Counted from the first letter of the stretch, positions 23,502 through 32,903 are shown. The stretch: DNA of 64,000 nt from Desulforhopalus sp. IMCC35007 (GCF_005116575.1 NZ_SWCN01000002.1:186001-250000), one strand, 5' to 3'. Numbers and translations are program-made. The notes: generated by a model from the sequence alone, not told the origin.

Positions 23502-24386
23502 ATGAAAATCAGTTATTATCCAGGTTGTACCTTGAAGACCAAAGCAAAAAATCTGGACATTGCCGCGGTTGCGTCCCTGGAAGCATTAGGTGTTGAGGTT
23601 GAAGAGATCGACAGATGGAATTGTTGCGGTGCGGTGCATTCACTTACCGCAGATGATTTAATTCATCAGGTAGGACCGGTTCGCAATCTGATACGGGCAA
23701 AAGAGATGGGTGCAGAGAAGCTGATTACTCTCTGTTCGATGTGCTATAACACCCTTGCCCGTGCCAATCAAATCATGAAGACTGATCCAGTCAAACGGGA
23801 TACCATCAACCGTTTTATGGATGAAGAAATCGACTACAATGGAGAGGTGGAGGTTGTTCATTACCTGAGTTTTTTAAAAGAGGCGATTGGCTGGGAGAAG
23901 CTGAAACAACAGGTCAAGGTTCCACTCACGGGTCTTAAAATCGGTTCCTACTACGGTTGTACTCTCCAGCGCCCGGCTGAGGTGGGAATCGAACCTTTCG
24001 GTCATTTTGAATTGATGAATGACATGTTTCGAAGCCTTGGGGCAACCGTCATGGGCTTTGCAGACGCTGATAAATGCTGTGGTTCTTACCAGGTACTCAG
24101 CAGTGCGCCCGGAGAAAACAGCGCCAGCGCAAACATCATAAATACTGCAGCAGGACAAGGAATTGAGGCCTTGGCCACGAGTTGCCCGTTATGCGAGTTT
24201 AACCTCGGCAAACAGCAGCAACAGATGCTGGATAAGGGTAACATTGAGCAGAATGTTCCCACCTACTATTTCAGTCAGTTGTTAGCTGTGGCTTTAGGTC
24301 TGGATTCCGAACTGTGTCATTTTGAGCTGAACGACAGACAGAGTCTGACCTTACTGGAAAATAAAAACTATCTGGTTGCAGCATAG
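23502..24386 (+). CDS. HdrB-like subunit with two CCG domains
   Basis: 294 residues with the duplicated CCG cysteine-rich domain: first copy CTLKT (YPGCTLKTKA) with NCCGAVHS, second copy YYGCTLQRP with DKCCGSYQV and SCPLCEFN. In heterodisulfide reductase each CCG set holds a non-cubane [4Fe-4S] cluster that cleaves a disulfide; related CCG subunits (SdhE, MfrE, TfrB C-terminus) serve succinate/fumarate enzymes. AAGGAGAG lies ahead of the ATG. With a fumarate-reductase-type flavoprotein in the same operon, the most likely partner couple is a thiol/disulfide or menaquinol and fumarate/succinate. Confidence 0.9.
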   Translation: MKISYYPGCTLKTKAKNLDIAAVASLEALGVEVEEIDRWNCCGAVHSLTADDLIHQVGPVRNLIRAKEMGAEKLITLCSMCYNTLARANQIMKTDPVKRDTINRFMDEEIDYNGEVEVVHYLSFLKEAIGWEKLKQQVKVPLTGLKIGSYYGCTLQRPAEVGIEPFGHFELMNDMFRSLGATVMGFADADKCCGSYQVLSSAPGENSASANIINTAAGQGIEALATSCPLCEFNLGKQQQQMLDKGNIEQNVPTYYFSQLLAVALGLDSELCHFELNDRQSLTLLENKNYLVAA

Positions 24387-24444
24387 CACCAGAATAATAC
24401 TACGATACCTGCGGAATTTTACAGTGCATTTTTGGAGATAGATC

Positions 24445-25239
24445 ATGTGTGAAACCAAACAAAAGACCCAAGCCACACCGAAAGTTGCAACAGGAGACAG
24501 GGCCATCCTTCCGGAGGGCGCCAAGACCATACCTGTCTATATCATGGGTAAAAAATATGAGGTGCCTGAGACCTTAACCATTATGAAAGCCATGGAGTTT
24601 GCCGGTTTTCATTTTCTAAGGGGTGCTGGCTGCCGCGGTGGTATCTGCGGCGCTTGTCCCACCGTTTATCGTATGGCGGGAGATTATAAACTGCATTTTG
24701 GTCTTGCCTGCCAGACGGTTGTACAGGCGGATATGTACCTTGCCCAAATTCCTTTTTTCCCGGCCAACAGAGCAGACTATTCCATTGAGGAAATTGGTGG
24801 ACTCCCTGAGGCAATCCATGCATTGTACCCTGAACTTTTTCGCTGTGTAGCCTGTAATCAGTGTACTAAAGCCTGTCCTATGGATGTCGATGTTCTGGGA
24901 TATATTTCCGCTCTTAAACAGGGGAATATTGAAAAGGCCGCCAAACTGTCCTTTGACTGTATTCAGTGTGGCTTATGTGCCAGTCGCTGCATGGGAGAAA
25001 TTCCACAATATCATGCGGCCCAGCTTGCCCGCAGGATCTACGGAAGATACATTCTTCCCAACGCTGAACATTTGAAGACAAGGGTGGAAGCCATTGAAGC
25101 TGGCCACTATGACGCAATGCTTGCTGAGCTGGAGCAGATGAGCAAAGAGGATCTGGAGAAAAAATATGTGGAGCGGGAACGTGAGCCGGATTTTGCAGAG
25201 GTCGGCTCCTGGAGTCCTGCAGAGACAAAATATTTATAA
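24445..25239 (+). CDS. Fumarate-reductase-type iron-sulfur subunit (FrdB/SdhB/TfrB-like)
   Basis: 264 residues. A plant-type [2Fe-2S] ferredoxin domain with CRGGICGACPTV and a later LACQT supplies four cysteines (about residues 68-95). A dicluster part follows with CVACNQCTKACPMDV (about 134-144) and CIQCGLCASRCMGEI (about 172-182). In SdhB the second motif usually holds a [3Fe-4S] or [4Fe-4S] cluster. The protein would pass electrons between the flavoprotein and the Hdr-like subunits. The C-terminal 45 residues are charged and helical. GGAGA lies 8 bases before the ATG. In methanogen TfrB this part is fused to the CCG part; here they are separate genes. Confidence 0.88.
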   Translation: MCETKQKTQATPKVATGDRAILPEGAKTIPVYIMGKKYEVPETLTIMKAMEFAGFHFLRGAGCRGGICGACPTVYRMAGDYKLHFGLACQTVVQADMYLAQIPFFPANRADYSIEEIGGLPEAIHALYPELFRCVACNQCTKACPMDVDVLGYISALKQGNIEKAAKLSFDCIQCGLCASRCMGEIPQYHAAQLARRIYGRYILPNAEHLKTRVEAIEAGHYDAMLAELEQMSKEDLEKKYVEREREPDFAEVGSWSPAETKYL

Positions 25240-25316
25240 TGAACGTTTTTCTGGAACCAGCTCAGAATTTCGAAAATAGAGATTGATTAATCCTCTTGTG
25301 GATTAAGGAGAATAGA

Positions 25317-26996
25317 ATGGCTTACACACCTGAAATGAAGGAACTGATCAAAAAAGTTGAGGCCACCCGTCCCGAACGGGTTGCAATGGCTAAGCGCAAT
25401 GAAAATTATCCGGCCCTTTCTATGGATGAGCGGGCCGAGGTACTGTCAAAGTTTCACCCCGACTACCAGACTGCAGGTAAACGTACCGTGGCTGTTGGTC
25501 CGAATAAGGGTGAAACCTTCCAGGATGGTGTCGCTGCCCTTCTTGAATCAAAATCCATGGTTCGCCCCGATAAGGTTAATTTGAGTAACGTAGATTTTGA
25601 GACCGATGTGCTGGTCATAGGTGGTGGCGGGGCCGGAACTTCTGCTGCGATCATGGCAGCGGATGAGGGCTGTAAGGTCATCATCGCCACGAAACTCAGA
25701 CACGGAGACTCGAACACAATCATGGCAGAAGGTGGGATTCAGGCAGCCACCCATGAATGCGACTCTCCCTATTACCATTTTATGGATACCATAGGTGGTG
25801 GACATTTTACCAACCAGCGTGATCTGGTGGCAGCTCTTTCAAAGGATGCTCCGCTTTCCATCGCCTGGCTGGAAAAGCTGGGCATGATTTTTAACAAGTA
25901 TGAAGATGGCCGCACTGTTGTCCGCCACTGTGGAGGTTCTTCAAGAAAGAGACTTCAGTCATCGGGGGATATGACAGGCGCTGAAATCATGCGGGTTGTA
26001 AGGGATGAGGTGCGAAACAGACCAGATCAGATAACAGTTCTTGAGTTCAGCCCGGCGGTAGAGCTTCTCCTCGATGAAGATGGCAAGTGTGCCGGTGCCA
26101 TCCTGCATAACATGGAGACCAAGGAATTTTTCATCGTCAAGGCCAAAGCGGTTATCATCGGCACCGGTGGTTTTGGTCGCCTGCATATCAAGGGCTTTGC
26201 GACCACCAACCACTATGGGGCAACCATGGATGGTGTGGTTATGGCCTATCGTGCCGGTGTCGGTAACAAGTCGCTTCATTCCACCCAGTATCATCCGACA
26301 GGGGTTGCCTTTCCCGAGCAGAACGTAGGCCTGCTGATTACCGAGAAGGTCCGTGCCCTTGGTGCCCACGTACTCAATATAGATGGAGAGCAATTCTGTT
26401 TTCCTCTGGAACCCCGTGATGTGGAATCAGCAGAATTAATCTGTGAAGCCATGCAAAATGGTAAGGGCATTATTACCCCGACCGGTCGGGTTGGACTCTG
26501 GCTCGATTCTCCTATGATTGAGGAGCTTCACGGTCCCGGTACTGTGCGTAAGGAATTGCCGGCTAAATTCATCCAGTTTGAGCGCCATGGCATAGATATC
26601 AGTAAGGAGCCCATGCTCGTTTATCCGACACTGCACTATCAGAATGGTGGCATTAATGTCAACGGAGATACTGAGACAGTCGTGCCCGGCCTGTATGCAG
26701 CAGGTGAAGCCATAGGAGGAGTGCATGGAGAGAACCGGCTGATGGGAAACAGCCTGCAGGATATTATCACTTTTGGTCGCAGAGCCGGGATAAGTGCTGC
26801 ACGATATGTGAAAAACGGGGTGGAACTGAAAAAGTTAACCCTTGATCATGTGGTAAAATTTGAAAAGGAACTTGCAGCAGCTGGAATTGACAAGCCAAAG
26901 GTTGCTCCAATTCTATTGCCGGATTACTCCACTGATGAGATGGTCGAGCGTCGCTGGCCTGACGCCAGAACCAGAGATGAGGCCGTTGCAGCCTAG
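25317..26996 (+). CDS. Fumarate reductase/succinate dehydrogenase flavoprotein subunit (FrdA/TfrA-like)
   Basis: 559 residues from ATG 25317, which has AAGGAG 7 bases ahead; an earlier in-frame ATG at 25296 lacks one. FAD-binding Rossmann start DVLVIGGGGAGTSAAIMAADEG, then HGDSNTIMAEGGIQAA (covalent-FAD His region), HPTGVAFPEQ, a catalytic segment TLHYQNGGIN, and GEAIGGVHGENRLMGNSLQDI near the C-terminus. The usual GANRLGGNSL reads ENRLMGNSL. An extra 90 residues precede the FAD domain. The operon encodes no cytochrome b membrane anchor, so the complex resembles thiol:fumarate reductase or the CCG-type (class E) enzymes, and may work in either direction. A strong terminator follows. Confidence 0.88.
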   Translation: MAYTPEMKELIKKVEATRPERVAMAKRNENYPALSMDERAEVLSKFHPDYQTAGKRTVAVGPNKGETFQDGVAALLESKSMVRPDKVNLSNVDFETDVLVIGGGGAGTSAAIMAADEGCKVIIATKLRHGDSNTIMAEGGIQAATHECDSPYYHFMDTIGGGHFTNQRDLVAALSKDAPLSIAWLEKLGMIFNKYEDGRTVVRHCGGSSRKRLQSSGDMTGAEIMRVVRDEVRNRPDQITVLEFSPAVELLLDEDGKCAGAILHNMETKEFFIVKAKAVIIGTGGFGRLHIKGFATTNHYGATMDGVVMAYRAGVGNKSLHSTQYHPTGVAFPEQNVGLLITEKVRALGAHVLNIDGEQFCFPLEPRDVESAELICEAMQNGKGIITPTGRVGLWLDSPMIEELHGPGTVRKELPAKFIQFERHGIDISKEPMLVYPTLHYQNGGINVNGDTETVVPGLYAAGEAIGGVHGENRLMGNSLQDIITFGRRAGISAARYVKNGVELKKLTLDHVVKFEKELAAAGIDKPKVAPILLPDYSTDEMVERRWPDARTRDEAVAA

Positions 26997-27045
26997 GTTG
27001 CAGAATATTTTGTTGCTACAAAAGGTTTTACCGTAGCCTGAAATA

Positions 27046-27085
27046 ACATCCGTCACAGCATGGTTACTGTGACGGATGTCTTTTT
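27046..27085 (+). terminator. Terminator of the hdrC-hdrB-frdB-frdA operon
   Basis: ACATCCGTCACAG (27046-27058), 8-base loop, CTGTGACGGATGT (27067-27079), then CTTTTTG. Perfect 13-bp stem with T-run, 50 bases past the last gene. Confidence 0.95.
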
Positions 27086-27332
27086 GTAATCTTTTGGCCG
27101 TTGCCCTGCAAGCCCCCTGTAGCCCCCTGGGTAAGATTGAAGGTAAGATATAATTGCTATAGTATTTTTGAATCATTGGGCGGGGCAGAGTTGAACGAAG
27201 AAAGCTGTCAGACTCCATTCTTACACCCTCAATCGGCGGTGGAGATAGACCGGAAAATGTGCTAAGGTGAGTTGATCTTCACCAATACTATTGACAGACA
27301 GGAATCTCTCTTCTACCTACAGGTTGCAAGGT

Positions 27333-27836
27333 ATGAAAAGCAATTATATTACAACGGTTTATGGCCCTGATATTCCAGGGGTTATTAAGTCGCTCTCCAT
27401 GCTTACCAGGCGTTATGGCGGGGAGTGGCTGACCAGTAAGGTCATTAAAACCAACGGTCAGTTTGCAGCTCTGATGAATGTTGTGATCAGCAGCAGCAAA
27501 GAAGTTGAGCTCAAATCTTCTCTTGAAAAAAGCTTTCCAACCCTCACCTTTGTGTATTCGCCTGTGCAGGGGATGATTCAGAAGGCTACAAAAACCATTC
27601 GTCTGGTAGTCGACTGTATAGACCGGCCGGGACTGACCGGGGATTTAACGAATATTCTGACCAATCTTGATATCTGTGTTGAAAACATGGAATGCAGACG
27701 CTTTGCCATGGATGGGATCGGGAATGTCTTTTCAGCGCAGCTGGCCCTCAGGGTTACCGAATCCACAAAAAGTGAGAACATTGCAGGAGAAATTGAGGCA
27801 TTGTCCGAGGATGTGCGGGTCAATGTCCTCAAGTGA
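27333..27836 (+). CDS. Double ACT-domain protein, GcvR-like
   Basis: 167 residues from ATG 27333; a TTG 42 bases further up is the only earlier start. Two ACT domains are visible: ITTVYGPDIPGVIKSLSMLT (about 5-80) and IRLVVDCIDRPGLTGDLTNIL (about 90-165). GcvR, the glycine-cleavage accessory repressor, has this arrangement, and stand-alone double-ACT proteins generally sense amino acids. No gcv genes are adjacent; the convergent aspartate kinase gene is next. Its own terminator overlaps the stop codon. Confidence 0.75.
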   Translation: MKSNYITTVYGPDIPGVIKSLSMLTRRYGGEWLTSKVIKTNGQFAALMNVVISSSKEVELKSSLEKSFPTLTFVYSPVQGMIQKATKTIRLVVDCIDRPGLTGDLTNILTNLDICVENMECRRFAMDGIGNVFSAQLALRVTESTKSENIAGEIEALSEDVRVNVLK

Positions 27837-27857
27837 TTCCGGCACCGGAATCTTTGT
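27835..27857 (+). terminator. Terminator overlapping the ACT-protein stop codon
   Basis: GATTCCGG (27835-27842), loop CA, CCGGAATC (27845-27852), then TTTGTT. The stem starts inside the TGA stop codon. Confidence 0.75.
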
Positions 27858-27923
27858 TGCCTGTCGTCTTGGGCAGTTTTAGATTCCGGTGGAGTGCAGA
27901 TTTTTATACTATCAGGTTTCGTC

Positions 27924-29312
27924 TTATTCTTCGCAGAGCGCGTGATGCAGTGCTCGCTGGGCAAGGACAAAATGATCTCTTTCTACGGTGAATTGCATGT
28001 TGGTTTGCCGTGAAGTCTGAGAGACGGTCAGGATGTTAATATTTGCTTCGGCAAGGGCCTTGGTGGCCTTGGCGAGTATCCCTGGCTTTGCAATGTTGGA
28101 GCCGATGGCGCAGACAATAGCCATCTCTTTTACGGTGACGCTTTCAAATTCGGCCCTGAGATCAGTAAGCAGGACCTCTGACAGATCTTTTTGGGCGATA
28201 ATGATATCTATAGTGTTGGCGTTTGTGGCCTTGTTGATATAACTGACCCCATGCTTTTCCAGGACAATCATAATCTTCATATCAAAACCGACTTCTCCCA
28301 CCATTCTGGTGTCATGGATTTCGATACAGGTAACGGAATCAGAGCCGGTTACAACTTCGGTTTTCAACTTGGGACAGATGTAGTCCTTGGTTATAAGGGT
28401 ACCGCTGTGACTAGGATCAAAGGCATTCTTGATTCGAATTGATATACCTGCAGTTTCCAGGGGTTTAGACGCTTTCGGGTGGATTGCCTCCATACCGACA
28501 TCGGCCAGCTGATCAGCGACATCAAAATTGGTGTTACAGATCGGATGAACCTTGTTTTCACCAATTATCATTGGATCGCCGGAACAGAGGTGGTATTCCT
28601 TGTGAATAACTGCCTCTGCCGCCCCAAGAATAACAGCGATTTTTGAGAAGGTCACCTCGGAATAGCCCCGGTCAAATTCACGCATAATTCCTTCTATTCC
28701 CTTGGTATAACCGGTCGCAACGCATATTGTTTTCGAAGGATCTATGTTTTTAAAAGTGTGCTCGATCCTTTCGTCTATGGTTCGCTCCTTTCTATCCCTC
28801 CAACCGCTGAGGTCAACAAAGGTGGCATTGTAGCCCATGTTCTGGAGGATATTGGTACTGTTAAAGGCGCTGTGCAATTCGCCGATGGAGGCCAGTAGTT
28901 CCCTTGCTGCCAACAGCAGTTCTCTTCGCATGACATACCCTGAACCGAGGACTGTATCCATGGATCTCAGAATATTGACAGAGAAGGCGATACGCTCACA
29001 GATGAAGTCGTCGGCCTTTCTGGTGTTAAGGCCGATATCCGCAAACCCTTTATTTATGGAGCAGAGTTTTTTCTGCAGGTTGAGCATTGCCGGTTCGTAA
29101 CTCTCATTATGGATAAAAGTTTGATAGATGCCCGGCATCCCGGTTTTTTTGTGCTCAAGCAGTTCGTTGGTGATCCCTGAATAGGCGGAAACGACATAGA
29201 TTCTATTGAAAAGATCCGTTTTATCCTTGAGGATAACGTTATTTAATACTTCCTCAAAACGGGACATCGATGTACCGCCTATTTTCTCCACACGTAGATT
29301 GTTGTTGCTCAT
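27924..29312 (-). CDS. Aspartate kinase, Ask_Ect-type
   Basis: 462-residue cytoplasmic enzyme that phosphorylates aspartate, the first step to Lys, Thr, Met, Ile and ectoine. The N-terminus VEKIGGTSMSRFEEV replaces the common VxKFGGTSV and, with the insertion EHKKTGMPGIYQTFIH, is the form found with ectoine clusters. GFDMKIMIVLEKHGVSYINKAT and GSNIAKPGILAKATKALAEANINI are the two C-terminal ACT domains. No ectABC genes are in the window, and such kinases also occur without them. It converges with the ACT-domain gene. Confidence 0.85.
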   Translation of the reverse strand: MSNNNLRVEKIGGTSMSRFEEVLNNVILKDKTDLFNRIYVVSAYSGITNELLEHKKTGMPGIYQTFIHNESYEPAMLNLQKKLCSINKGFADIGLNTRKADDFICERIAFSVNILRSMDTVLGSGYVMRRELLLAARELLASIGELHSAFNSTNILQNMGYNATFVDLSGWRDRKERTIDERIEHTFKNIDPSKTICVATGYTKGIEGIMREFDRGYSEVTFSKIAVILGAAEAVIHKEYHLCSGDPMIIGENKVHPICNTNFDVADQLADVGMEAIHPKASKPLETAGISIRIKNAFDPSHSGTLITKDYICPKLKTEVVTGSDSVTCIEIHDTRMVGEVGFDMKIMIVLEKHGVSYINKATNANTIDIIIAQKDLSEVLLTDLRAEFESVTVKEMAIVCAIGSNIAKPGILAKATKALAEANINILTVSQTSRQTNMQFTVERDHFVLAQRALHHALCEE

Positions 29313-29788
29313 TTTATATTCACCAAAAAGGAAATGTGTTCATCAAACCAGATTAATTGGGGCTGTATCCTATCGTAAAGTCATGGGGGTCGCAATAGAT
29401 TTATAAGAATAAAAAAAGGTCAATATCAAGAGGTTGGGACGAGGAAATCAGCTCCTCTGGTGAAGCCATGAAGACACTGTTATTGTGATGTTTTGTAGAC
29501 TCTGGGTTGTGTTAAGTTTTTTACAATACAAACTATTTTCTCTGGTTTTTCAGATACAGTTACCTGTTGAAAGGTTTCTTCAAAACGTGATTTTATCTGA
29601 CAGTATCTGTCTGCTTTCAGCGGTTTTGAGCCTTTATCGTAGAAGCAGAAAAAACAATGGATGATGTTTGACAGTGACAACGGTCTCTTCCCATCTGATA
29701 TGATCTGGCGGCAGGACCTGTTTCGTGGTAAATTGGCAGTCATAAAAGTTAAATTGCAGTGAAAGGGTTAACCGGTGTCTGTAATTTT
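29313..29788. other. Divergent intergenic region with a doubtful 87-codon frame
   Basis: Nearly 480 bases between the aspartate kinase start and the K+ channel start. It contains a minus-strand frame, 29743 to 29480 (87 codons, start MTANLPRNRS, plausible codon use in the second half), but there is no ribosome site and no recognisable family, so I do not call it a gene. No RNA structure stands out. Confidence 0.4.
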
Positions 29789-30781
29789 ATGGAATATCAT
29801 AAGCTCAGAATTTCTCTCATTTTACTCATTCTTACCATAGCCTTTGGTACGGGTGGCTATGTTATTTTTGAGGGGATGCCTCCTTTTGAAGCGTTTTATA
29901 TGACGCTCATCACCATAAGCACTGTTGGATTTTCTGAAGTCAGGCCCCTGTCCGATATAGGTCGCGGAATTACCATTATCATAATCATTCTGGGTATCAG
30001 TTTATTGACGTATACCCTGGGCCAGGTTGCCCGTATTTTTGTTGAAGGGGAGTTGCGCAATATTCTTGGGAGAAGAAAATTGGAGAAGAAAATAGCTGAA
30101 CTCAAGAACCACTACATTATCTGTGGTTATGGCAGAATTGGTTCAATCATCGCAAATGAGCTGGTGGCCGCCAGGATCCCAATTCTTGTTTTGGATCAGG
30201 ACCCAGAGCGTATCGAATCTCTGGAAGCGGCCAATATTCTCTATCTGTGCCGGGATGCAACCTCGGACGAGGCCCTAATTGAAGCAGGCCTTGAGAGAGC
30301 TGCAGGTCTTGTGACTGCCGTGAGTTCTGATGCCAATAATGTTTTCATCTCACTTTCTGCAAAGGAACTCCGTCCTGATATTTTTATCCTTGCCCGGGCC
30401 TCAGACGAAAACAATAAAAGCAAGCTGATCCGTGCGGGGGCCAGTAAGGTGGTCTGTCCTTACCAGATTGGTGGTAAAAGGATGGCTGAGATTATCCATA
30501 AGCCGACCGTTACCGATTTTCTTGAACAGGCAATGGTAGACGAAGAATTGAATCTGCAGCTCGAAGAAGCGCGTATCAGTGATACTTCTAAAATCGCTGG
30601 ATTATCGGTTATGGGAAGCAAGCTCCGGCAAAAATATGGTGTCATCATTATCGCCATTAAAAGAAAATGTGGGAAGATGGTGTTTAATCCCGGTCCTGAG
30701 GAAACCTTCCTCGGGGGTGATACTATTGTACTGATTGGTAAAAAATCCGAATTAAGAAAAATGAACGAATATATATCCTGA
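29789..30781 (+). CDS. Two-helix potassium channel with RCK (TrkA-N/TrkA-C) domains
   Basis: 330 residues. Two transmembrane helices (about 6-25 and 57-80) enclose a pore helix and selectivity filter TISTVGFSE (canonical TVGYGD). The cytoplasmic RCK-N domain starts with HYIICGYGRIGSIIANEL and a TrkA-C domain ends the protein. This is the MthK/Kch-like layout in which ligand binding to the RCK ring opens the pore. ATG 29789 starts just before the first helix; an upstream GTG adds ten residues with no support. The filter's Phe and Glu replacing Tyr and Asp may reduce selectivity but occur in related channels. The CoA-disulfide reductase gene follows after about 200 bases. Confidence 0.85.
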   Translation: MEYHKLRISLILLILTIAFGTGGYVIFEGMPPFEAFYMTLITISTVGFSEVRPLSDIGRGITIIIIILGISLLTYTLGQVARIFVEGELRNILGRRKLEKKIAELKNHYIICGYGRIGSIIANELVAARIPILVLDQDPERIESLEAANILYLCRDATSDEALIEAGLERAAGLVTAVSSDANNVFISLSAKELRPDIFILARASDENNKSKLIRAGASKVVCPYQIGGKRMAEIIHKPTVTDFLEQAMVDEELNLQLEEARISDTSKIAGLSVMGSKLRQKYGVIIIAIKRKCGKMVFNPGPEETFLGGDTIVLIGKKSELRKMNEYIS

Positions 30782-30986
30782 CATGCCAGAGGGGTTGTGC
30801 TCGTTCTGCCGGCTCCTGCAAAGCAGCTTTCAGGGCACAGTCATCCTGATGGTTTTGATCAATTTTATTCAGGTAATTTTCCTGAATTACACTTTGACAT
30901 TTGCGGAAAAAACTGGGACATTGGATCTTTGTTTTTGGCATATGAACAATATGACACAATGTGGTAATCTTTGCAGAGGTATTGAT

Positions 30987-32684
30987 ATGAAACCCAGGAA
31001 AATTGTCGTAATAGGAGGTTCTGCGGCAGGTGCTAAGGCTGCAGCCAAGGCCCGCAGACTTGATCAGAAAGCGGAAATTACAATCATTCAGAAGGACCAT
31101 GACCTGTCCATGGCGTCCTGCGGATATCCCTACTACGTCGGAGGGGTATTCGATAATAGAAGTGCACTGCTTGCAACGCCCACCGGTGTTATCAGGGGCC
31201 CTGAGTTCTTTATGAAAACAAAAAACATCAAGGCCTTGATAGAGACCGAGGCCGTTGGCATCGATCGACAGAAAAAACTTGTCCACTGCCGCAGCGTCCA
31301 AGGCGGTGCTGATTCTACAGTTGAGTACGATAAGCTGGTCTACTGCACAGGAGCAAGTGCAAAAGTTCCACCTGTTCAAGGGATAGATCTTGACGGAGTG
31401 ACGAATCTGCTTTCCATGGAAGATACTGACTTCCTGCATCAAGTAGTGAAGGAAAAAAAAGCAAGCCATGTCGTGGTGATCGGTGGAGGCCTTATTGGTG
31501 TAGAGGTCTGTGAAGCACTGGCTAACTGTTCAATTGAGGTCACTCTCGTGGAGATGGCTCCAGATATTCTGATGTTCCTCGACCCTCAGATGGCAAAGCT
31601 TGCGGCCAACCATATGAAGAGCAAGGGCGTCACAATTCTTACCAAGACCGGCCTGAAGGCGTTTGTGGGTGAGGAGGGTAAACTTGCAGGGGTAGAGTTA
31701 AGCGATGGCTCTGTCATTGATTGTCAGGTTGCCGTCGTTGCAACGGGTGTTCATCCAAATAATAAACTCGCAGCAGATGCAGGGCTTGCAATCGGCAAAC
31801 TCGGCGGGATTCTGGTCGATAAATACATGGCAACCTCGGATCCTGATATCTATGCAGCAGGTGACTGTGTAGAGGTGAGAAATATTATCACCGGACAGCA
31901 GTCACTGGCCCCAATGGGCGATCTTGCCAATCTTCAGGGGAGAATTGCCGGTGAAAATATAGTCATGGGAAACAGTGTAACCTTTCCCGGTACCGTTCAT
32001 ACTGCCATCTGTAAAATATTTGATTTTGCAGCCGGGGCAACTGGAATAAGCGAGACAACGGCCAGAAAATGCGGCTTTGATGCGATTGAGACCGTTGTTA
32101 ATGCAAGTCCGGACAAACCAGGCTTTATGGGAGCCAAACTTCTTGTTTCCAAAATTGTTATCGACACAAAATCGAGTAAAATCATCGGTTATCAATGTGT
32201 GGGAAATGGTGATGTGAGCAGACAGCTTGCCACTGCAGCCATGGCTATACAGGGTGAAATGACCCTTGATCGTCTCTGCTGTGCCGATCTTCCCTATGCT
32301 CCGCCGTATTCTCTGGCTATTGACCATTTTATCGCTTCAGCACATATTGTGCAGAATAAGATAAAAGGCCGGCTCAAAACAATCAGTGCCAGCGAAGTTC
32401 AGGAAAAAGTGGCTCGTAATGAAAAAGTCTTTTACCTTGATGGTCGTGGTCCCGATGAGTATGAATCCCTGTGCCTTGGAATAGGTGAGCATTATATTCC
32501 ACTTGGAGCCCTCAAGGGACGTCTGGAGGAATTGCCACAAGATAAGGACAGCGAGATTATCTGCTTTTGCAAGGTGAGCTTGCGCGGATATGAGGCCGCC
32601 ATCGTTTTGGAAGACCTTGGCTACACCAACGTAAAAGTTATGGAAGGCGGAATCATGGCCTGGCCCTACCAGCGAGAGAAGTAA
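30987..32684 (+). CDS. CoA-disulfide/persulfide reductase with C-terminal rhodanese domain
   Basis: 565-residue fusion. The N-terminal pyridine nucleotide-disulfide oxidoreductase part has VVIGGSAAGAKAAAKARRLD (FAD), the single redox cysteine Cys45 in SCGYPYYVGG, the NAD(P)H motif VVVIGGGLIGVEVCEAL, and DIYAAGDCVEV. The C-terminal rhodanese domain (about 460-565) carries Cys528 in CFCKVSLRGYEA. Such CoADR-RHD enzymes reduce CoA persulfide, polysulfide or sulfur with NADH, releasing sulfide in the cytoplasm. AGAGG lies 8 bases ahead of ATG 30987. The frame is open back to 30783 but that stretch has no family match. A hairpin terminator follows. Confidence 0.92.
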   Translation: MKPRKIVVIGGSAAGAKAAAKARRLDQKAEITIIQKDHDLSMASCGYPYYVGGVFDNRSALLATPTGVIRGPEFFMKTKNIKALIETEAVGIDRQKKLVHCRSVQGGADSTVEYDKLVYCTGASAKVPPVQGIDLDGVTNLLSMEDTDFLHQVVKEKKASHVVVIGGGLIGVEVCEALANCSIEVTLVEMAPDILMFLDPQMAKLAANHMKSKGVTILTKTGLKAFVGEEGKLAGVELSDGSVIDCQVAVVATGVHPNNKLAADAGLAIGKLGGILVDKYMATSDPDIYAAGDCVEVRNIITGQQSLAPMGDLANLQGRIAGENIVMGNSVTFPGTVHTAICKIFDFAAGATGISETTARKCGFDAIETVVNASPDKPGFMGAKLLVSKIVIDTKSSKIIGYQCVGNGDVSRQLATAAMAIQGEMTLDRLCCADLPYAPPYSLAIDHFIASAHIVQNKIKGRLKTISASEVQEKVARNEKVFYLDGRGPDEYESLCLGIGEHYIPLGALKGRLEELPQDKDSEIICFCKVSLRGYEAAIVLEDLGYTNVKVMEGGIMAWPYQREK

Positions 32685-32698
32685 TCTCAGTTCAATTG

Positions 32699-32733
32699 AT
32701 GCAGGAAGGGTGCACAGGTAACCCTTTCTGCAT
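32699..32733 (+). terminator. Hairpin terminator after the CoADR-rhodanese gene
   Basis: ATGCAGGAAGGGT (32699-32711) pairs with ACCCTTTCTGCAT (32721-32733) through 13 positions including one G-U, around a 9-base loop. A second small hairpin AACGC/GCGTT followed by GTTTTTTT lies at 32846-32868. Confidence 0.7.
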
Positions 32734-32875
32734 TTCATGTGTAATCTTCCTCCTCACAGGTGTCCATTTGGTACCTGTTGTACGATTGAATTCTAGGTAT
32801 TAGCCATCTGATCAATAGAAAGCTTTCTTGTTGCAAAAATGTAATAACGCGGAGTGCGTTGTTTTTTTATTCCTA

Positions 32876-32903
32876 TTGACAGAGGTGTTTATTTATATAT
32901 ATT
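32876..32903 (+). promoter_or_regulatory. Strong sigma-70-like promoter of the aminotransferase gene
   Basis: Consensus TTGACA (32876-32881), 16-base spacer, TATATT (32898-32903), giving a leader of about 35-40 bases before the ATG at 32949. Confidence 0.65.

Noticed and set aside
27924-29312. Aspartate kinase as evidence for an ectoine cluster
   Set aside because: No ectA, ectB or ectC in the surrounding genes; this kinase type also occurs without ectoine synthesis.
29480-29743. Minus-strand 87-codon frame between the aspartate kinase and the K+ channel genes
   Set aside because: No ribosome binding site, no recognisable domain, and only the second half has gene-like codon use.
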